From assembly GCA_964019055.1 (NCBI GenBank), contig OZ025219.1:3677868-3741867 (forward strand): a stretch of DNA of 64,000 nt, read 5' to 3'. The position numbers and the translations under genes are program-made. Below are positions 14,031 through 25,037 of this stretch, piece by piece; position 1 is the stretch's first letter, and each line of letters begins with the position of its first letter. The notes beneath the pieces were generated by a model that saw only the letters and a program-made list of their open reading frames with translations, was not told the DNA's origin and ran no database searches. The stretch comes from Anthopleura xanthogrammica. Lineage: Eukaryota; Cnidaria; Anthozoa; Actiniaria; Actiniidae.

Positions 14031-17000
14031 CAGAGTAGTACGCTGATAATCAGGCTACCTCATAACTGGAAGGGTATTTGTGTCATGAGACTAGTGGGCT
14101 TATAACTAGGGAAGATCTTAACTTTAAGGGTGCTTGTCTTAGCAGAATAGTGGACTTATAACTGGGGAGGATCTTAACTATAAGGGTACTTGTGTTAGCA
14201 GAATAGTGGGCTTATAACTGGGGAGAATCTTAACTGTAAGGGTACTTGTGTTAGCAGAATAGTGGGCTTATAACTGGGGAGGATCTTAACTGTAAGGGTA
14301 CTTGTGTTAGCAGAATAGTGGGCTTATAACTGGGGAGAATCTTAACTGTAAGGGTGCTGGTGTTAGCAGAATAGTGGTTTTATAACTGGGAAGGATCTTA
14401 ACTGTAAGGGTATTTGTATTAGCAGAATAGTGGGCTTATAACTGGGGAGGATCTTAACTATAAGGGTACTTGTGTTAGCAGAATAGTGGGCTTATAACTG
14501 TGGAGGATCTTAACTATAAGGGTACTTGTGTTAGCAGAATAGTGGGCTTATAACTGGGGAGAATCTTAACTGTAAGGGTACTTGTGTTAGCAGAATAGTG
14601 GGCTTATAACTGGGGAGGATCTTAACTGTAAGGGTACTTGTGTTAGCAAAATAGTGGGCTTATAACTGGGGAGAATCTTAACTGTAAGGGTGCTGGTTTT
14701 AGCAGAATAGTGGTTTTATAACTGAGAAGGATATTAACTGTAAGGGTATTTGTATTAGCAGAATAGTGGGCTTATAACTGGGAAGGATCTTAACTATAAA
14801 GGTACTTGTGTTAGCAGAAAAATGGGCTTATAACTGGGGAGGATCTTAACTTTAAGGGTACTTGTGTTAGCAGAATAGTTTGCTTATAACTGGAGAGGAT
14901 CTTAACTGTAAGTTTACTTGTGTTAGCAGAATAGTGGGCTGATAACTGGGGAGGATCTTAACTGTAAGGGTACTTGTTTTAGCAGAATAGTGGTCTTATA
15001 ACTGGGAAGGATCTTAACTGTAAGGGTATTTGTCTTAGCAGAATAGTGGGCTGTTAATCAGCTTAGCTCATAACTGGAAGGGTATTTGTATTAGCGCTTT
15101 TAACATAAGCCTCGTTGTGTGGAAGATTGGGCGACCACTTCCCATGTTATTGACTTTAAATAAATTATTATTAATATTATTATTATTATTATAACAGTAT
15201 TATTATTAACATTATTATATTATTATCATTATTATTATTATCTTCATTATTAATATTAATATTATTATTATTATAAATATTATTATTATTATTATAAATA
15301 TTATTATTATTATTATAAATATTATTATTATTATTATAAATATTATTATTATTAATATTTTTTTTTTATACCAGAGTAGTACGCTGATAATCAGGCTACC
15401 TCATAACTGGAAGGGTATTTGTGTCATGAGACTAGTGGGCTTATAACTAGGGAAGATCTTAACTTTAAGGGTGCTTGTGTTAGCAGAATAGTGGGCTTAT
15501 CACTGGGGAGGATCTTAACTGTAAGGGTACTTGTGTTAGCAGAATAGTAGGCTTATAACTGTGGAGGATCTTAACTGGAAGTGTGCTTGTGTTATCAGAA
15601 TAGTGGGCTGATAATCAGGTTAGCTCATAACTGGAAGGGTATTTGTATTAGCGCTTTTAACATAAGCCTCGTTGCGTGGAAGATTGGGCGACCACTTCCC
15701 ACGTTATTGACTTTAAATAAATTATTATTAATATTATTATTATTATTAAGATTATTATTATTAACATTATTATATTATTATCATTATTATTATTATCTTC
15801 ATTATTATTATTAATATTATTATTATTATTATAAATATTATTATTATTTATTTTTTTTTTATACCAGAATAGTGCGCTGATAATCAGGCTACCTCATAAC
15901 TGGAAGGGTTTTTGTGTCATGAGACTAGTGGGCTTACAACTAGGGAAGATCTTAACTTTAAGGGTGCTTGTGTTAGCAGAATAGTGGTTTTATAACTGGG
16001 AAGGATCTTAACTGTAAGGGTATTTGTCTTAGCAGAATAGTGGGCTTATAACTGGGGAGGATCTTAACTGTATGTGTACTTGTGTTAGCAGAATAGTGGG
16101 CTGTTAATCAGCTTAGCTCATAACTGGAAGGGTATTTGTATTAGCGCTTTTAACATAAGCCTCGTTGTGTGGAAGATTGGGCGACCACTTCCCATGTTAT
16201 TGACTTTAAATAAATTATTATTAATATTATTATTATTATTAACAGTATTATTATTAACATTATTATATTATTATCATTATTATTATTATCTTCATTATTA
16301 ATATTAATATTATTATTATTATTATAAATATTATTATTATTATTATAAATATTATTATTATTATTTTATTTTTTTTTATACCAGAGTAGTACGCTGATAA
16401 TCAGGCTACCTCATAACTGGAAGGGTATTTGTGTCATGAGACTAGTGGGCTTATAACTAGGGAAGATCTTAACTTTAAGGGTGCTTGTCTTAGCAGAATA
16501 GTGGACTTATAACTGGGGAGGATCTTAACTATAAGGGTACTTGTGTTAGCAGAATAGTGGGCTTATAACTGGGGAGAATCTTAACTGTAAGGGTACTTGT
16601 GTTAGCAGAATAGTGGGCTTATAACTGGGGAGGATCTTAACTGTAAGGGTACTTGTGTTAGCAGAATAGTGGGCTTATAACTGGGGAGAATCTTAACTGT
16701 AAGGGTGCTGGTGTTAGCAGAATAGTGGTTTTATAACTGGGAAGGATCTTAACTGTAAGGGTATTTGTATTAGCAGAATAGTGGGCTTATAACTGGGGAG
16801 GATCTTAACTATAAGGGTACTTGTGTTAGCAGAATAGTGGGCTTATAACTGTGGAGGATCTTTACTATAAGGGTACTTGTGTTAGCAGAATAGTGGGCTT
16901 ATAACTGGGGAGAATCTTAACTGTAAGGGTACTTGTGTTAGCAGAATAGTGGGCTTATAACTCGGGAGGATCTTAACTGTAAGGGTACTTGTGTTAGCAG

Positions 17001-17400
17001 AATAGTGGGCTTATAACTGGGGAGAATCTTAACTGTAAGGGTGCTGGTGTTAGCAGAATAGTGGTTTTATAACTGAGAAGGATATTAACTGTAAGGGTAT
17101 TTGTATTAGCAGAATAGTGGGCTTATAACTGGGAAGGATCTTAACTATAAAGGTACTTGTGTTAGCAGAAAAATGGGCTTATAACTGGGGAGGATCTTAA
17201 CTTTAAGGGTACTTGTGTTAGCAGAATAGTTTGCTTATAACTGGAGAGGATCTTAACTGTAAGTTTACTTGTGTTAGCAGAATAGTGGGCTTATAACTGG
17301 GGAGGATCTTAACTGTAAGGGTACTTGTTTTAGCAGAATAGTGGTCTTATAACTGGGAAGGATCTTAACTGTAAGGGTATTTGTCTTAGCAGAATAGTGG
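14031..17400. repeat. Multi-unit block duplicated inside the array with an offset of about 2351 bp
   Basis: The run of monomers beginning near 14031 recurs near 16381 with the same order of private variants. Examples are TGGACTTATAACTGGGGAGG (14151 and 16502), GTGCTGGTGTTAGC, AACTGAGAAGGATATTAACT and AGCAGAAAAATGGGC. Shared variants in the same order mean several monomers were copied together. Copy one ends in a spacer at about 15110; copy two runs on into a more diverged region. Confidence 0.8.
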
Positions 17401-18171
17401 GCTTATAATTGGGAGGATCTTAACTGTAAGGGTACTTGTGTTAGCAGAATAGTGGGCTGATAACTGGGAAGGATCTTCACTGTAGGGGTACTTTTGTTAG
17501 TAGACCAGTGGGCTTATAACTTGGACTATCTTCAATGTAAGGGTACTTGTGTTAGCAGAATAGTGGGCTGATAATCAGGTTAGCTCATAACTGAAAGAGT
17601 ATTTGTGATAGCGTTTTTAACATGAGCCTCAATACTCGGAAGATTGGGCGACCACTTCCCACGTTATTGACTTAAAGTAAATTATTATTAATATTATGAT
17701 TATTAACATTATTATTATTAACATTATATTATTATCATTAATATTTTTATTATCATTATTATTATTAATAATAATTTTATTATTATTTTTATTTTTATTT
17801 TTATAGCAGAATATTGGGCTGATAATCAGGCTACCTCATAACTGGAAGGGTATTTGTGTCATCAGACTAGTGGGCTTATAACTGGGGAGGATCTTAACTT
17901 TATTGTTACTTTTGTTAGTAGACTAGTGGGCTTATAACTGGGGAGGATCTTAACTGTAAAGGTACTTGTGTTAGATAATTAGTGGGCTGATAATCAGGTT
18001 AGCTCATAACTGAATAGGTATTTGTGATAGCGTTTTTAACATGAGCCTCGTTGCTCGGAAGATTGGGCAACCACTTCCCACGTTATTGACTTTAAATAAA
18101 TTATTATTAATATTATTATTATTAACATTATTAAATTATCATCAGTAATATTATTATTATTATTTTAATCA

Positions 18172-18202
<31 letters not shown>

Positions 18203-19924
18203 AATTATTATTATTATAGCAGAATAGTGGGCTGATTATCAGGTTAGCTCATAACTGAAAGGGTATTTGTGATAGCGTTTTTAACAAGAGCCTCATTGCT
18301 CGGAAGATTGGGCGACTACTTCCCACCTTATTGACTTTAAGTAAATTATTATTAATATTATTATTAACATTATTATTATTAACATTATTATATTATTATC
18401 ATTTTTTTTATTATCATCATTATTATTAATAATAATATTATTATTAATATTATCAATATTATTTTTATAGCAGAATATTGGGCTGATACTCAGGGTAGCT
18501 CATAACTGGAAGGGTATTTGTGTCATAAGACTAGTGGGCTTATAACTGGGAAGGATCTTAACTTGAAGGGTACTTGTGTTTGCAGAATAGTGGGCTTATA
18601 ACTGGGGAGGATCTTTACTATAAGGGTACTTGTGTTAGCAGAATAGTGGGCTTATAACTGGGGAGAATCTTAACTGTAAGGGTACTTGTGTTAGCAGAAT
18701 AGTGGGCTTATAACTCGGGAGGATCTTAACTGTAAGGGTACTTGTGTTAGCAGAATAGTGGGCTTATAACTGGGGAGAATCTTAACTGTAAGGGTGCTGG
18801 TGTTAGCAGAATAGTGGTTTTATAACTGAGAAGGATATTAACTGTAAGGGTATTTGTATTAGCAGAATAGTGGGCTTATAACTGGGAAGGATCTTAACTA
18901 TAAAGGTACTTGTGTTAGCAGAAAAATGGGCTTATAACTGGGGAGGATCTTAACTTTAAGGGTACTTGTGTTAGCAGAATAGTTTGCTTATAACTGGAGA
19001 GGATCTTAACTGTAAGTTTACTTGTGTTAGCAGAATAGTGGGCTTATAACTGGGGAGGATCTTAACTGTAAGGGTACTTGTTTTAGCAGAATAGTGGTCT
19101 TATAACTGGGAAGGATCTTAACTGTAAGGGTATTTGTCTTAGCAGAATAGTGGGCTTATAATTGGGAGGATCTTAACTGTAAGGGTACTTGTGTTAGCAG
19201 AATAGTGGGCTGATAACTGGGAAGGATCTTCACTGTAGGGGTACTTTTGTTAGTAGACCAGTGGGCTTATAACTTGGACTATCTTCAATGTAAGGGTACT
19301 TGTGTTAGCAGAATAGTGGGCTGATAATCAGGTTAGCTCATAACTGAAAGAGTATTTGTGATAGCGTTTTTAACATGAGCCTCAATACTCGGAAGATTGG
19401 GCGACCACTTCCCACGTTATTGACTTAAAGTAAATTATTATTAATATTATGATTATTAACATTATTATTATTAACATTATATTATTATCATTAATATTTT
19501 TATTATCATTATTATTATTAATAATAATTTTATTATTATTTTTATTTTTATTTTTATAGCAGAATATTGGGCTGATAATCAGGCTACCTCATAACTGGAA
19601 GGGTATTTGTGTCATCAGACTAGTGGGCTTATAACTGGGGAGGATCTTAACTTTATTGTTACTTTTGTTAGTAGACTAGTGGGCTTATAACTGGGGAGGA
19701 TCTTAACTGTAAAGGTACTTGTGTTAGATAATTAGTGGGCTGATAATCAGGTTAGCTCATAACTGAATAGGTATTTGTGATAGCGTTTTTAACATGAGCC
19801 TCGTTGCTCGGAAGATTGGGCAACCACTTCCCACGTTATTGACTTTAAATAAATTATTATTAATATTATTATTATTAACATTATTAAATTATCATCAGTA
19901 ATATTATTATTATTATTTTAATCA

Positions 19925-19955
<31 letters not shown>

Positions 19956-20363
19956 AATTATTATTATTATAGCAGAATAGTGGGCTGATTATCAGGTTAG
20001 CTCATAACTGAAAGGGTATTTGTGATAGCGTTTTTAACAAGAGCCTCATTGCTCGGAAGATTGGGCGACTACTTCCCACCTTATTGACTTTAAGTAAATT
20101 ATTATTAATATTATTATTAACATTATTATTATTAACATTATTATATTATTATCATTTTTTTTATTATCATCATTATTATTAATAATAATATTATTATTAA
20201 TATTATCAATATTATTTTTATAGCAGAATATTGGGCTGATACTCAGGGTAGCTCATAACTGGAAGGGTATTTGTGTCATAAGACTAGTGGGCTTATAACT
20301 GGGAAGGATCTTAACTTGAAGGGTACTTGTGTTTGCAGAATAGTGGGCTTATAACTGGGGAGG
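16858..20363. repeat. Near-identical tandem duplication, two copies of about 1753 bp
   Basis: The segment of about 16858-18610 is repeated at about 18611-20363. The marker ACTCGGGAGGATCTT occurs near 16960 and again near 18713, and ATCTTTACTATAAGGG marks the start of both copies. Each copy contains three diverged spacers (the CAATACTCGGAAG, GTTGCTCGGAAG and CATTGCTCGGAAG types) with long TTA/ATT blocks between them. The copies look nearly identical although the units inside them are the most diverged of the array, so the duplication is recent. Confidence 0.85.
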
Positions 20364-20829
20364 ATCTTAACTGGAAGGGTACTTTTGTTAGCAGAGTAGT
20401 GGGCTTATAACTGGGGACTATCTTAACTGTAAGGGTACTTGTGTTAGCAGAATAGAGGGCTGATAATCAGGTTAGCTCATAACTGAAAGGGTATTTGTGA
20501 TAGCGTTTTTAACAATAGCCTCGTTGCTCGGAAGATTGGGCAACCACTTCCCACGTTATTGACTTTAAATAAATTAATATTATTATTTTAAATATTATTA
20601 TTATTATTATTAATAATATTATATTATCAGTATTATTATTATTTTTATAATAATAATTATTATTATTATTATCATGATTATTATTATTATTATTATTATT
20701 ATTATAGCAGAATAGTTGGCTTATCACTGGGGAGGATCTTAACTGTAAGAATACTTGTGTTAGCAGACTATTGGGCTTATAACTGGGGAAGATCTTAAAT
20801 GTAAGGGTACTTGTGTTAGCAGAATAGTG

Positions 20830-21330
20830 GGATTATAACAAGGGTAGGTCATAACTGGCAGGGTATTTCTGTTAGCAGAATTAATAGTGGGCTCATAACC
20901 AGTGTAGCTTATAACTGGAAGGGTATTTGTTAAAGCAGACTACTGGGCTTATAATAAAGGAGGGATGCAACTCGAAGGATTAATTTATGTAAGTAGATTT
21001 TTATGTGGTCTTTATAGCAAGGCAAGCTTATAACTGGAGAGATATTTGGGTTAGTAGCATAGTGGGCTAATAATCAGGATAGCTCGTAAGTGGAAGGGTA
21101 TTTGTGTTAGCAGACTAGTGAGCTGATAACCAGGGTAGCTCATTACTGTATTTGTATTTGTGTTAGCAGAATAGTGGGTATATAACCAGGGATGGTGATA
21201 ACGTGGAGGATATTTGTTTTAGGAGAATAGGGGGCCTAAAACTAGTGTACCTCACACCTGGAAGGGTATTTGTGTTTGCAGACTAGTATGCTTATAACCG
21301 GGGAAGCTTATAACTGGCCTTGGAATGATA
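20830..21330. repeat. Degenerate right edge of the tandem array
   Basis: Recognisable but heavily diverged monomer pieces (TTATAACTGGAAGGGTATTT, GTTAGCAGAATAGTGGG, AACCAGGGTAGCTCAT) continue to about 21330 without the spacer or TTA block. Beyond this the sequence is unique. Confidence 0.75.
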
Positions 21331-21944
21331 AATTTGTTAGCAAACGAGGGCGTAGGAAACTGTTCGATGTTGGTAATTCTTTACACTATGACAAAGATGG
21401 TCACATAAAGCTACAACTTGGTTGTCAGCTGTAGGATGCAGCTTTTGTAAGAGTTCCTCTACGCCACGGACTAAATCAGTTCAGTTCCATGCTATACCAA
21501 AAGCATATACTATTCAAATAAAATTTAGATCCCCCTTTTTAAAATGATATATTTATTTCGAGCCCCCTATCTTTACATCAATTTTACTTAATGCACCCCC
21601 TCTAGTTTTTCAGCCCCCCCCCCCCCCCCCTGATAATTATTGGATAGTCCCTTATATTTTCGGGACGCTTATTTTTCGCAACGCTTTAATCTAGGTAAAG
21701 TATTTGAGACCAGGCCTGCATGCAATCCCTCCAAAGTTGTTAGCCTTTTGTAAGCCTTTAGCCCGTGCATTTTTATAATGCGTCATTGTGCGAGAATATA
21801 AACAAACCGAAGGGAAACCCAACTCTCGTTCGCTTCTTCAGTAAATTTAAAAGAAGACAAGTGTTGAAAAGCTTGCAGCTACTGAAACATTCGCATTATG
21901 TATTTCTACACGTATCAAGATATTCGCAAGCTTCCTATTTCTAG
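21331..21944. other. Intergenic, no gene seen; 17-bp poly-C tract
   Basis: No ORF or domain is recognisable. It contains a homopolymer C run at 21614-21630 within CCCCCT-rich flanks and otherwise ordinary AT-rich DNA. Confidence 0.5.
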
Positions 21945-22147
21945 AATTACTGCAATTTTCATAAATATGCGAACTCTGTAATTGCGAGTTGCTCGCTGGA
22001 ATTTGGTTTTTCACTGCCGCCAATCATAAATATAAAAGGTACCGACTGATTATTTTTGTTTGATGGAAGCGATAAACCAAATTTCAGCGTGAAGCTCGCA
22101 GCTACCGAGTTCGCATGTTTATAAAAACATATGGAAAATAGCAGTAA
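21945..22147. mobile_element. MITE, family A (TIR ATTACTGCAATTTTCATAAA)
   Basis: The left end reads ATTACTGCAATTTTCATAAA followed by TATGCGAACTCTGTA. The right end is the inverted form, with ACCGAGTTCGCATGTTTATA and then GAAAATAGCAGTAA. The interior is imperfectly palindromic. A second copy sits in a cortactin intron at 45978-46127. There is no coding capacity, as expected for a non-autonomous DNA transposon. The superfamily cannot be assigned from what is visible. Confidence 0.75.
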
Positions 22148-23740
22148 AGTGATAACTTTGTATGATCTAGCGAATACTGTTAAAAAAATACTGTTTGAAT
22201 ATGTTAATTCATGGAACATGTTATAAAGCGGCCGGTCAAAATAAGGCATACCGTATAATATTCACAGAATAGAAGCTTAGCATGTATACGAACTAGTAAC
22301 TAGTATTAGAATTTAGTTAAGTTCCCTTCAAATGCAAAGGGAGTTCGCTGCGTCGAATAGGACTCTCCACATTTCAGTTTTATTATTGAGTATTATGAGA
22401 ATTCATATCAGCTGAATTATTTGTCAGCAACTCAAACTTACTCGATTAGAGCAGCACAACTCGCGTCGCTAGAACTCTTAGAGGAATCCAAAGCCTGTCA
22501 AAATGATTTAACATGGCTAATATTGAGATGCTACGGCTAAAACTTCGTTTTAGTTTTTCTATAAACTTCGTGTTCACGAGCTTCTTTGACAAAGTAAAAC
22601 CCGCATCCAATTATCAAATCAAGGGAGGGGAGCCTTAGCATTTTCTCGAAGTTCGTTCTAGCTCTCGAATTTGAAAGAAAAAATAATTTTATTGATAATA
22701 ACTTTTCAGTATTTTAGAAACACTGGATCCCGCGTTTGTAATGAGAGAAATTTGAATTCTAGTTCCAATTTTGTTTATACCGAAAAACATTTGCCGTGTC
22801 CTACCCTACTAAGGCAGTGATTGGTGCGCAATTTTTTTCCCGTCGTGGGTTATGTTAACAACTTGAGCTTGTTAGCTTCGCGCTGATTGGCTAGTTACAT
22901 TTTCTTGTATCGGATAGATTTCGTAATTTTTTCGAAATCTCGAAATGAAAGTGTCGTGAAAATTTCATGTAATAACATAAGCTATTTTTCTTCTAGCCTG
23001 ATAATGATCGCGAATGTGTGTTCGTTTGATTGAATTTTCTGTGATGATGATTTAGCTAAATCTTCTAAGGAATACCTTAGAACCGCTTAGCAATATTTGG
23101 TAAGATATCATGTTTTGCCAAGGAGACTGCGAATGGGCATACAATGGACGCTAGGACGAACTAGCAAAAACAAGAAAGAAAAAGAATAGATTAATGGATA
23201 CTGAGATGGAATGAACTGACGGACGGACGAATGGATGGGAAAAGATTGGATGGAAGAATGGAATGAACCGACGGATGGTTGGATGGTTGTGTTGTGGTGG
23301 ATGGACAGACAAATACGATGAAAATGGATAGATAGAATGGGATGAATTGAATGAGATTTGTTAAATTGATTTATTAACGAATGGTTGGATGGATGGCATT
23401 TTCACTTGCCATACTCTTACCATCAATATATATATTTTCGATCCAAAACCGACAATAGCGAACCAAACACCGTTGCAATCTTGCAATTAAAATATTGTCC
23501 CATAATCGACTACACAGTATCTGCTTTTAAAAAGTACTACAAGGATTACTATATCTTCATAGGACAGTAATTAAACAATTGAAATTTGCACAGGACAATA
23601 AACAATTGAAATAATTTATAATCAAATGACAGCGACCAAAGTTTTTTTAAATTCTGAGATATTCTAATTACTATGTTGAACTTTTGGGGCATAGCGACAG
23701 TAACTAAGCGAAATCTGAACAATAAATCCCTAATATCTCT
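22148..23740. other. Intergenic; GGAT-rich microsatellite near the end, no supported gene
   Basis: AT-rich sequence without a convincing ORF. From about 23180 to 23400 it carries an irregular GGAT/GAAT tetranucleotide repeat (ACGGACGGACGAATGGATGG type). Similar repeats recur at 23935-24015, 27195-27260 and 27950-28030, the last two in the region upstream of the second four-TM gene. Confidence 0.5.
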
Positions 23741-23798
23741 TTCCCATTGATTGGGTTCCCTGTGGTCTTTGATGTTGACTTTAAGCTGAGTTAAGACG
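23741..23798 (+). pseudogene. Relic 5' leader of the four-TM gene family, lacking the start codon
   Basis: About 55 bp containing ATTGGGTTCCCTGTGGTCTT and TTGATGTTGACTTTAAGCTG match the leaders directly upstream of the ATG at 24162 and 30667. After GAGTTAAG, where both intact genes have ATGGCGGAG, this copy reads ACGAATAG and runs into the spacer shared at 23797-24080 and 27797-28055. It is the breakpoint trace of a third copy or of an unequal duplication. Confidence 0.75.
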
Positions 23799-24080
23799 AA
23801 TAGTAGATTTACCAAGCCATTAGGATGTTGTTTCACGCTTAACTTGTGCTTATAACTTTTTAAGCACAGCCTTTTGCTTCGCACAAAACGCTGAGGACTG
23901 AAAAGAGCAATTTTTTTCAAATTTATGGACAATTTTTCCCGATGTTTGGATGGAATGGGATGGATCAGGATGGATGCCGGGATTGCCAAATGGATGGATG
24001 GATGGCTGAGCGGATGGCTGGCATTTTCACTTTCCATACTTTTATTGTTACAATCAGTTTTATTTAATATATATCGAAAC
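23797..24080. repeat. Duplicated upstream block, copy 1 (partner 27797-28055)
   Basis: This segment, with GAATAGTAGATTTACC at the start, AAGCACAGCCTTTTGCTTCG in the middle and a GGAT-repeat tail, recurs at 27797-28055 with few differences. Each copy lies upstream of a four-TM gene, so upstream DNA and gene were duplicated together. The minus-strand ORF over it (23549-24082) shows no conserved protein and is probably fortuitous. Confidence 0.8.
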
Positions 24081-24161
24081 AAGTTTTATAATTCCCAATA
24101 CCTATTTTTCATCGATTGGGTTCCCTGTGGTCTTTGATGTTGACTTTCAGAGTGAGTTAAG

Positions 24162-25037
24162 ATGGCGGAGAAAGAAGAACAGGCTGAAGTGGACAACGAG
24201 TCGAACCAGAACCAATCTGTGCAAGTCACAATCACTGATAACTTCTCCCAGACTGGACTAGAAACAGATACAGAATGCGAGCCATTAGTGATTGGCGCCA
24301 GAAAAGACGACGTTGAAGACGATCCCTACCATGATGCTTATAGGAATGGAAACTTTGGTATCAAACGAGGAAGAATCAACTTTACTCGTGCCAAACGATG
24401 GAGTGTCGCTCATTTTTTCTGTGGTTTGATAATGACCTCTTTCACGCTCAGCTGTGTTGTTCTTCTATGGAATGCAAATCACAGATACTGGATCAGCAGC
24501 GACCTCTCAAGTTGGTTTTCCGCCATTACTCTCCTATGTTGTGGTGTTGGTATGACCTTGTGTTCTTGTAGCTGTTACCTGTTGAATTCACTTGCTAAAA
24601 TACGAAGACCCCTGTTCTTTCTGCTGCTTGTTCGTCTACTGGCTGTTCTCGAGCTCGTCTTTCTCGTGGTTGGAATAAGCTTGACGATAGCGGTGGGATC
24701 TGAAGCACAAGAAAGAAATCGCTGGAGGGAATGGCACCGTAGGTACGACTGGGCGACAGACGATCCACAGGATGTCGCGCCGGACAACTTCAAGTCCTTT
24801 GTAGTGCTGTGTAGTTTCCTTGTAATCTCTATGGTAGTGAAAGTGATCATGGCAGGCGCTTGGTTGTTCCACTGGTGGAAATGCTGTGATGGTTGTGACT
24901 CTATGAAGTCTTTCTGCATCTTTGAGCCCGGGGAACCACTAGCTTCAGGTGTCTCCGATCCTCCAACGGGCGTTATCCACGAGTGTGCTTACGTGTGCTG
25001 GTCGATTTACAAGGTTGATTGGAGCTCTATTATTTAG
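24162..25037 (+). CDS. Predicted four-transmembrane protein, tandem copy 1
   Basis: Intronless ORF of 291 residues; function not recognised. The start ATGGCGGAG is supported by the identical start and leader of the copy at 30667. Residues 1-80 are hydrophilic and acidic (EKEEQAEVDNESNQNQ), then basic just before the membrane (KRGRINFTRAKRW). Hydrophobic segments lie at about 83-103, 119-143, 150-179 and 213-238. The loop between the second and third is short and basic (AKIRRP), which suggests an inside N terminus and short outer loops at 104-118 and 180-212. The second outer loop is Trp/Arg/Asp-rich. The tail is Cys-rich (WKCCDGCDS, then CIFEPGEP, ECAYVCWSIYKVDW). The layout resembles generic four-TM families (tetraspanin-like, claudin-like, MS4A-like), but no diagnostic motif such as CCG plus paired loop cysteines is present. 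The ORF is intact and the paralogue is conserved in frame, so it is likely a real gene. Confidence 0.8.
   Translation: MAEKEEQAEVDNESNQNQSVQVTITDNFSQTGLETDTECEPLVIGARKDDVEDDPYHDAYRNGNFGIKRGRINFTRAKRWSVAHFFCGLIMTSFTLSCVVLLWNANHRYWISSDLSSWFSAITLLCCGVGMTLCSCSCYLLNSLAKIRRPLFFLLLVRLLAVLELVFLVVGISLTIAVGSEAQERNRWREWHRRYDWATDDPQDVAPDNFKSFVVLCSFLVISMVVKVIMAGAWLFHWWKCCDGCDSMKSFCIFEPGEPLASGVSDPPTGVIHECAYVCWSIYKVDWSSII

Larger units (their letters stand above)
1..20830. repeat. Long higher-order tandem array (about 56-bp monomers plus spacer, TTA microsatellite and T-run)
   Basis: The whole stretch is built from a monomer of about 56 bp, seen most clearly around 5050-5400 and containing ACTGGGGAGGATCTTAACTG and CTTGTGTTAGCAGAATAGTG. 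A variable number of monomers is followed by a conserved spacer (GATAATCAGGTTAGCTCATA, then GAGCCTCGTTGC and TTGGGCGACCACTTCCC). Next come TTTAAATAAATTATTATTA, an irregular TTA/ATT microsatellite of 80-200 bp, a run of T, and a restart at TATACCAGAATAGTGCGCTG. I counted about 30 copies of the GAGCCT spacer (for example at 321, 841, 1708, 2623, 3181, 3839, 4391 and 5673), so unit length varies from roughly 0.25 to 1.5 kb. The array continues past the left edge of the window. The repeated 60-90 residue ORFs that end in runs of Leu, Tyr or Asn are translations of the spacer and microsatellite, not genes. Confidence 0.95.

Noticed and set aside
758..15814. About a dozen near-identical ORFs starting MCLCYQNSGLIIRLAHNWKG
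   Set aside because: They translate the spacer of the tandem array and end in the TTA microsatellite (Leu/Tyr runs). Differences between copies include start loss and frame changes, so there is no sign of coding constraint.
1..20830. RNA polymerase III promoter in each array unit (TTAGCTCATAACTGGAAG looks like an A-box; T-runs could be terminators)
   Set aside because: No B-box resembling GGTTCGAATCC is found at the proper distance, so A-box similarity alone is not enough.
1..20830. CRISPR-like array
   Set aside because: Repeats are contiguous 56-bp monomers with no unique spacers, and the context is eukaryotic.
23549..24082. 177-residue minus-strand ORF upstream of four-TM copy 1
   Set aside because: It spans a duplicated non-coding block, a GGAT microsatellite and the relic leader. 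The counterpart at 27791-28069 is much shorter, and no domain is visible.
24575..24919. Minus-strand ORFs within the four-TM genes (also 31074-31394)
   Set aside because: Shadows of the plus-strand genes; the open antisense frame follows from codon composition, and the plus frame is the conserved one.
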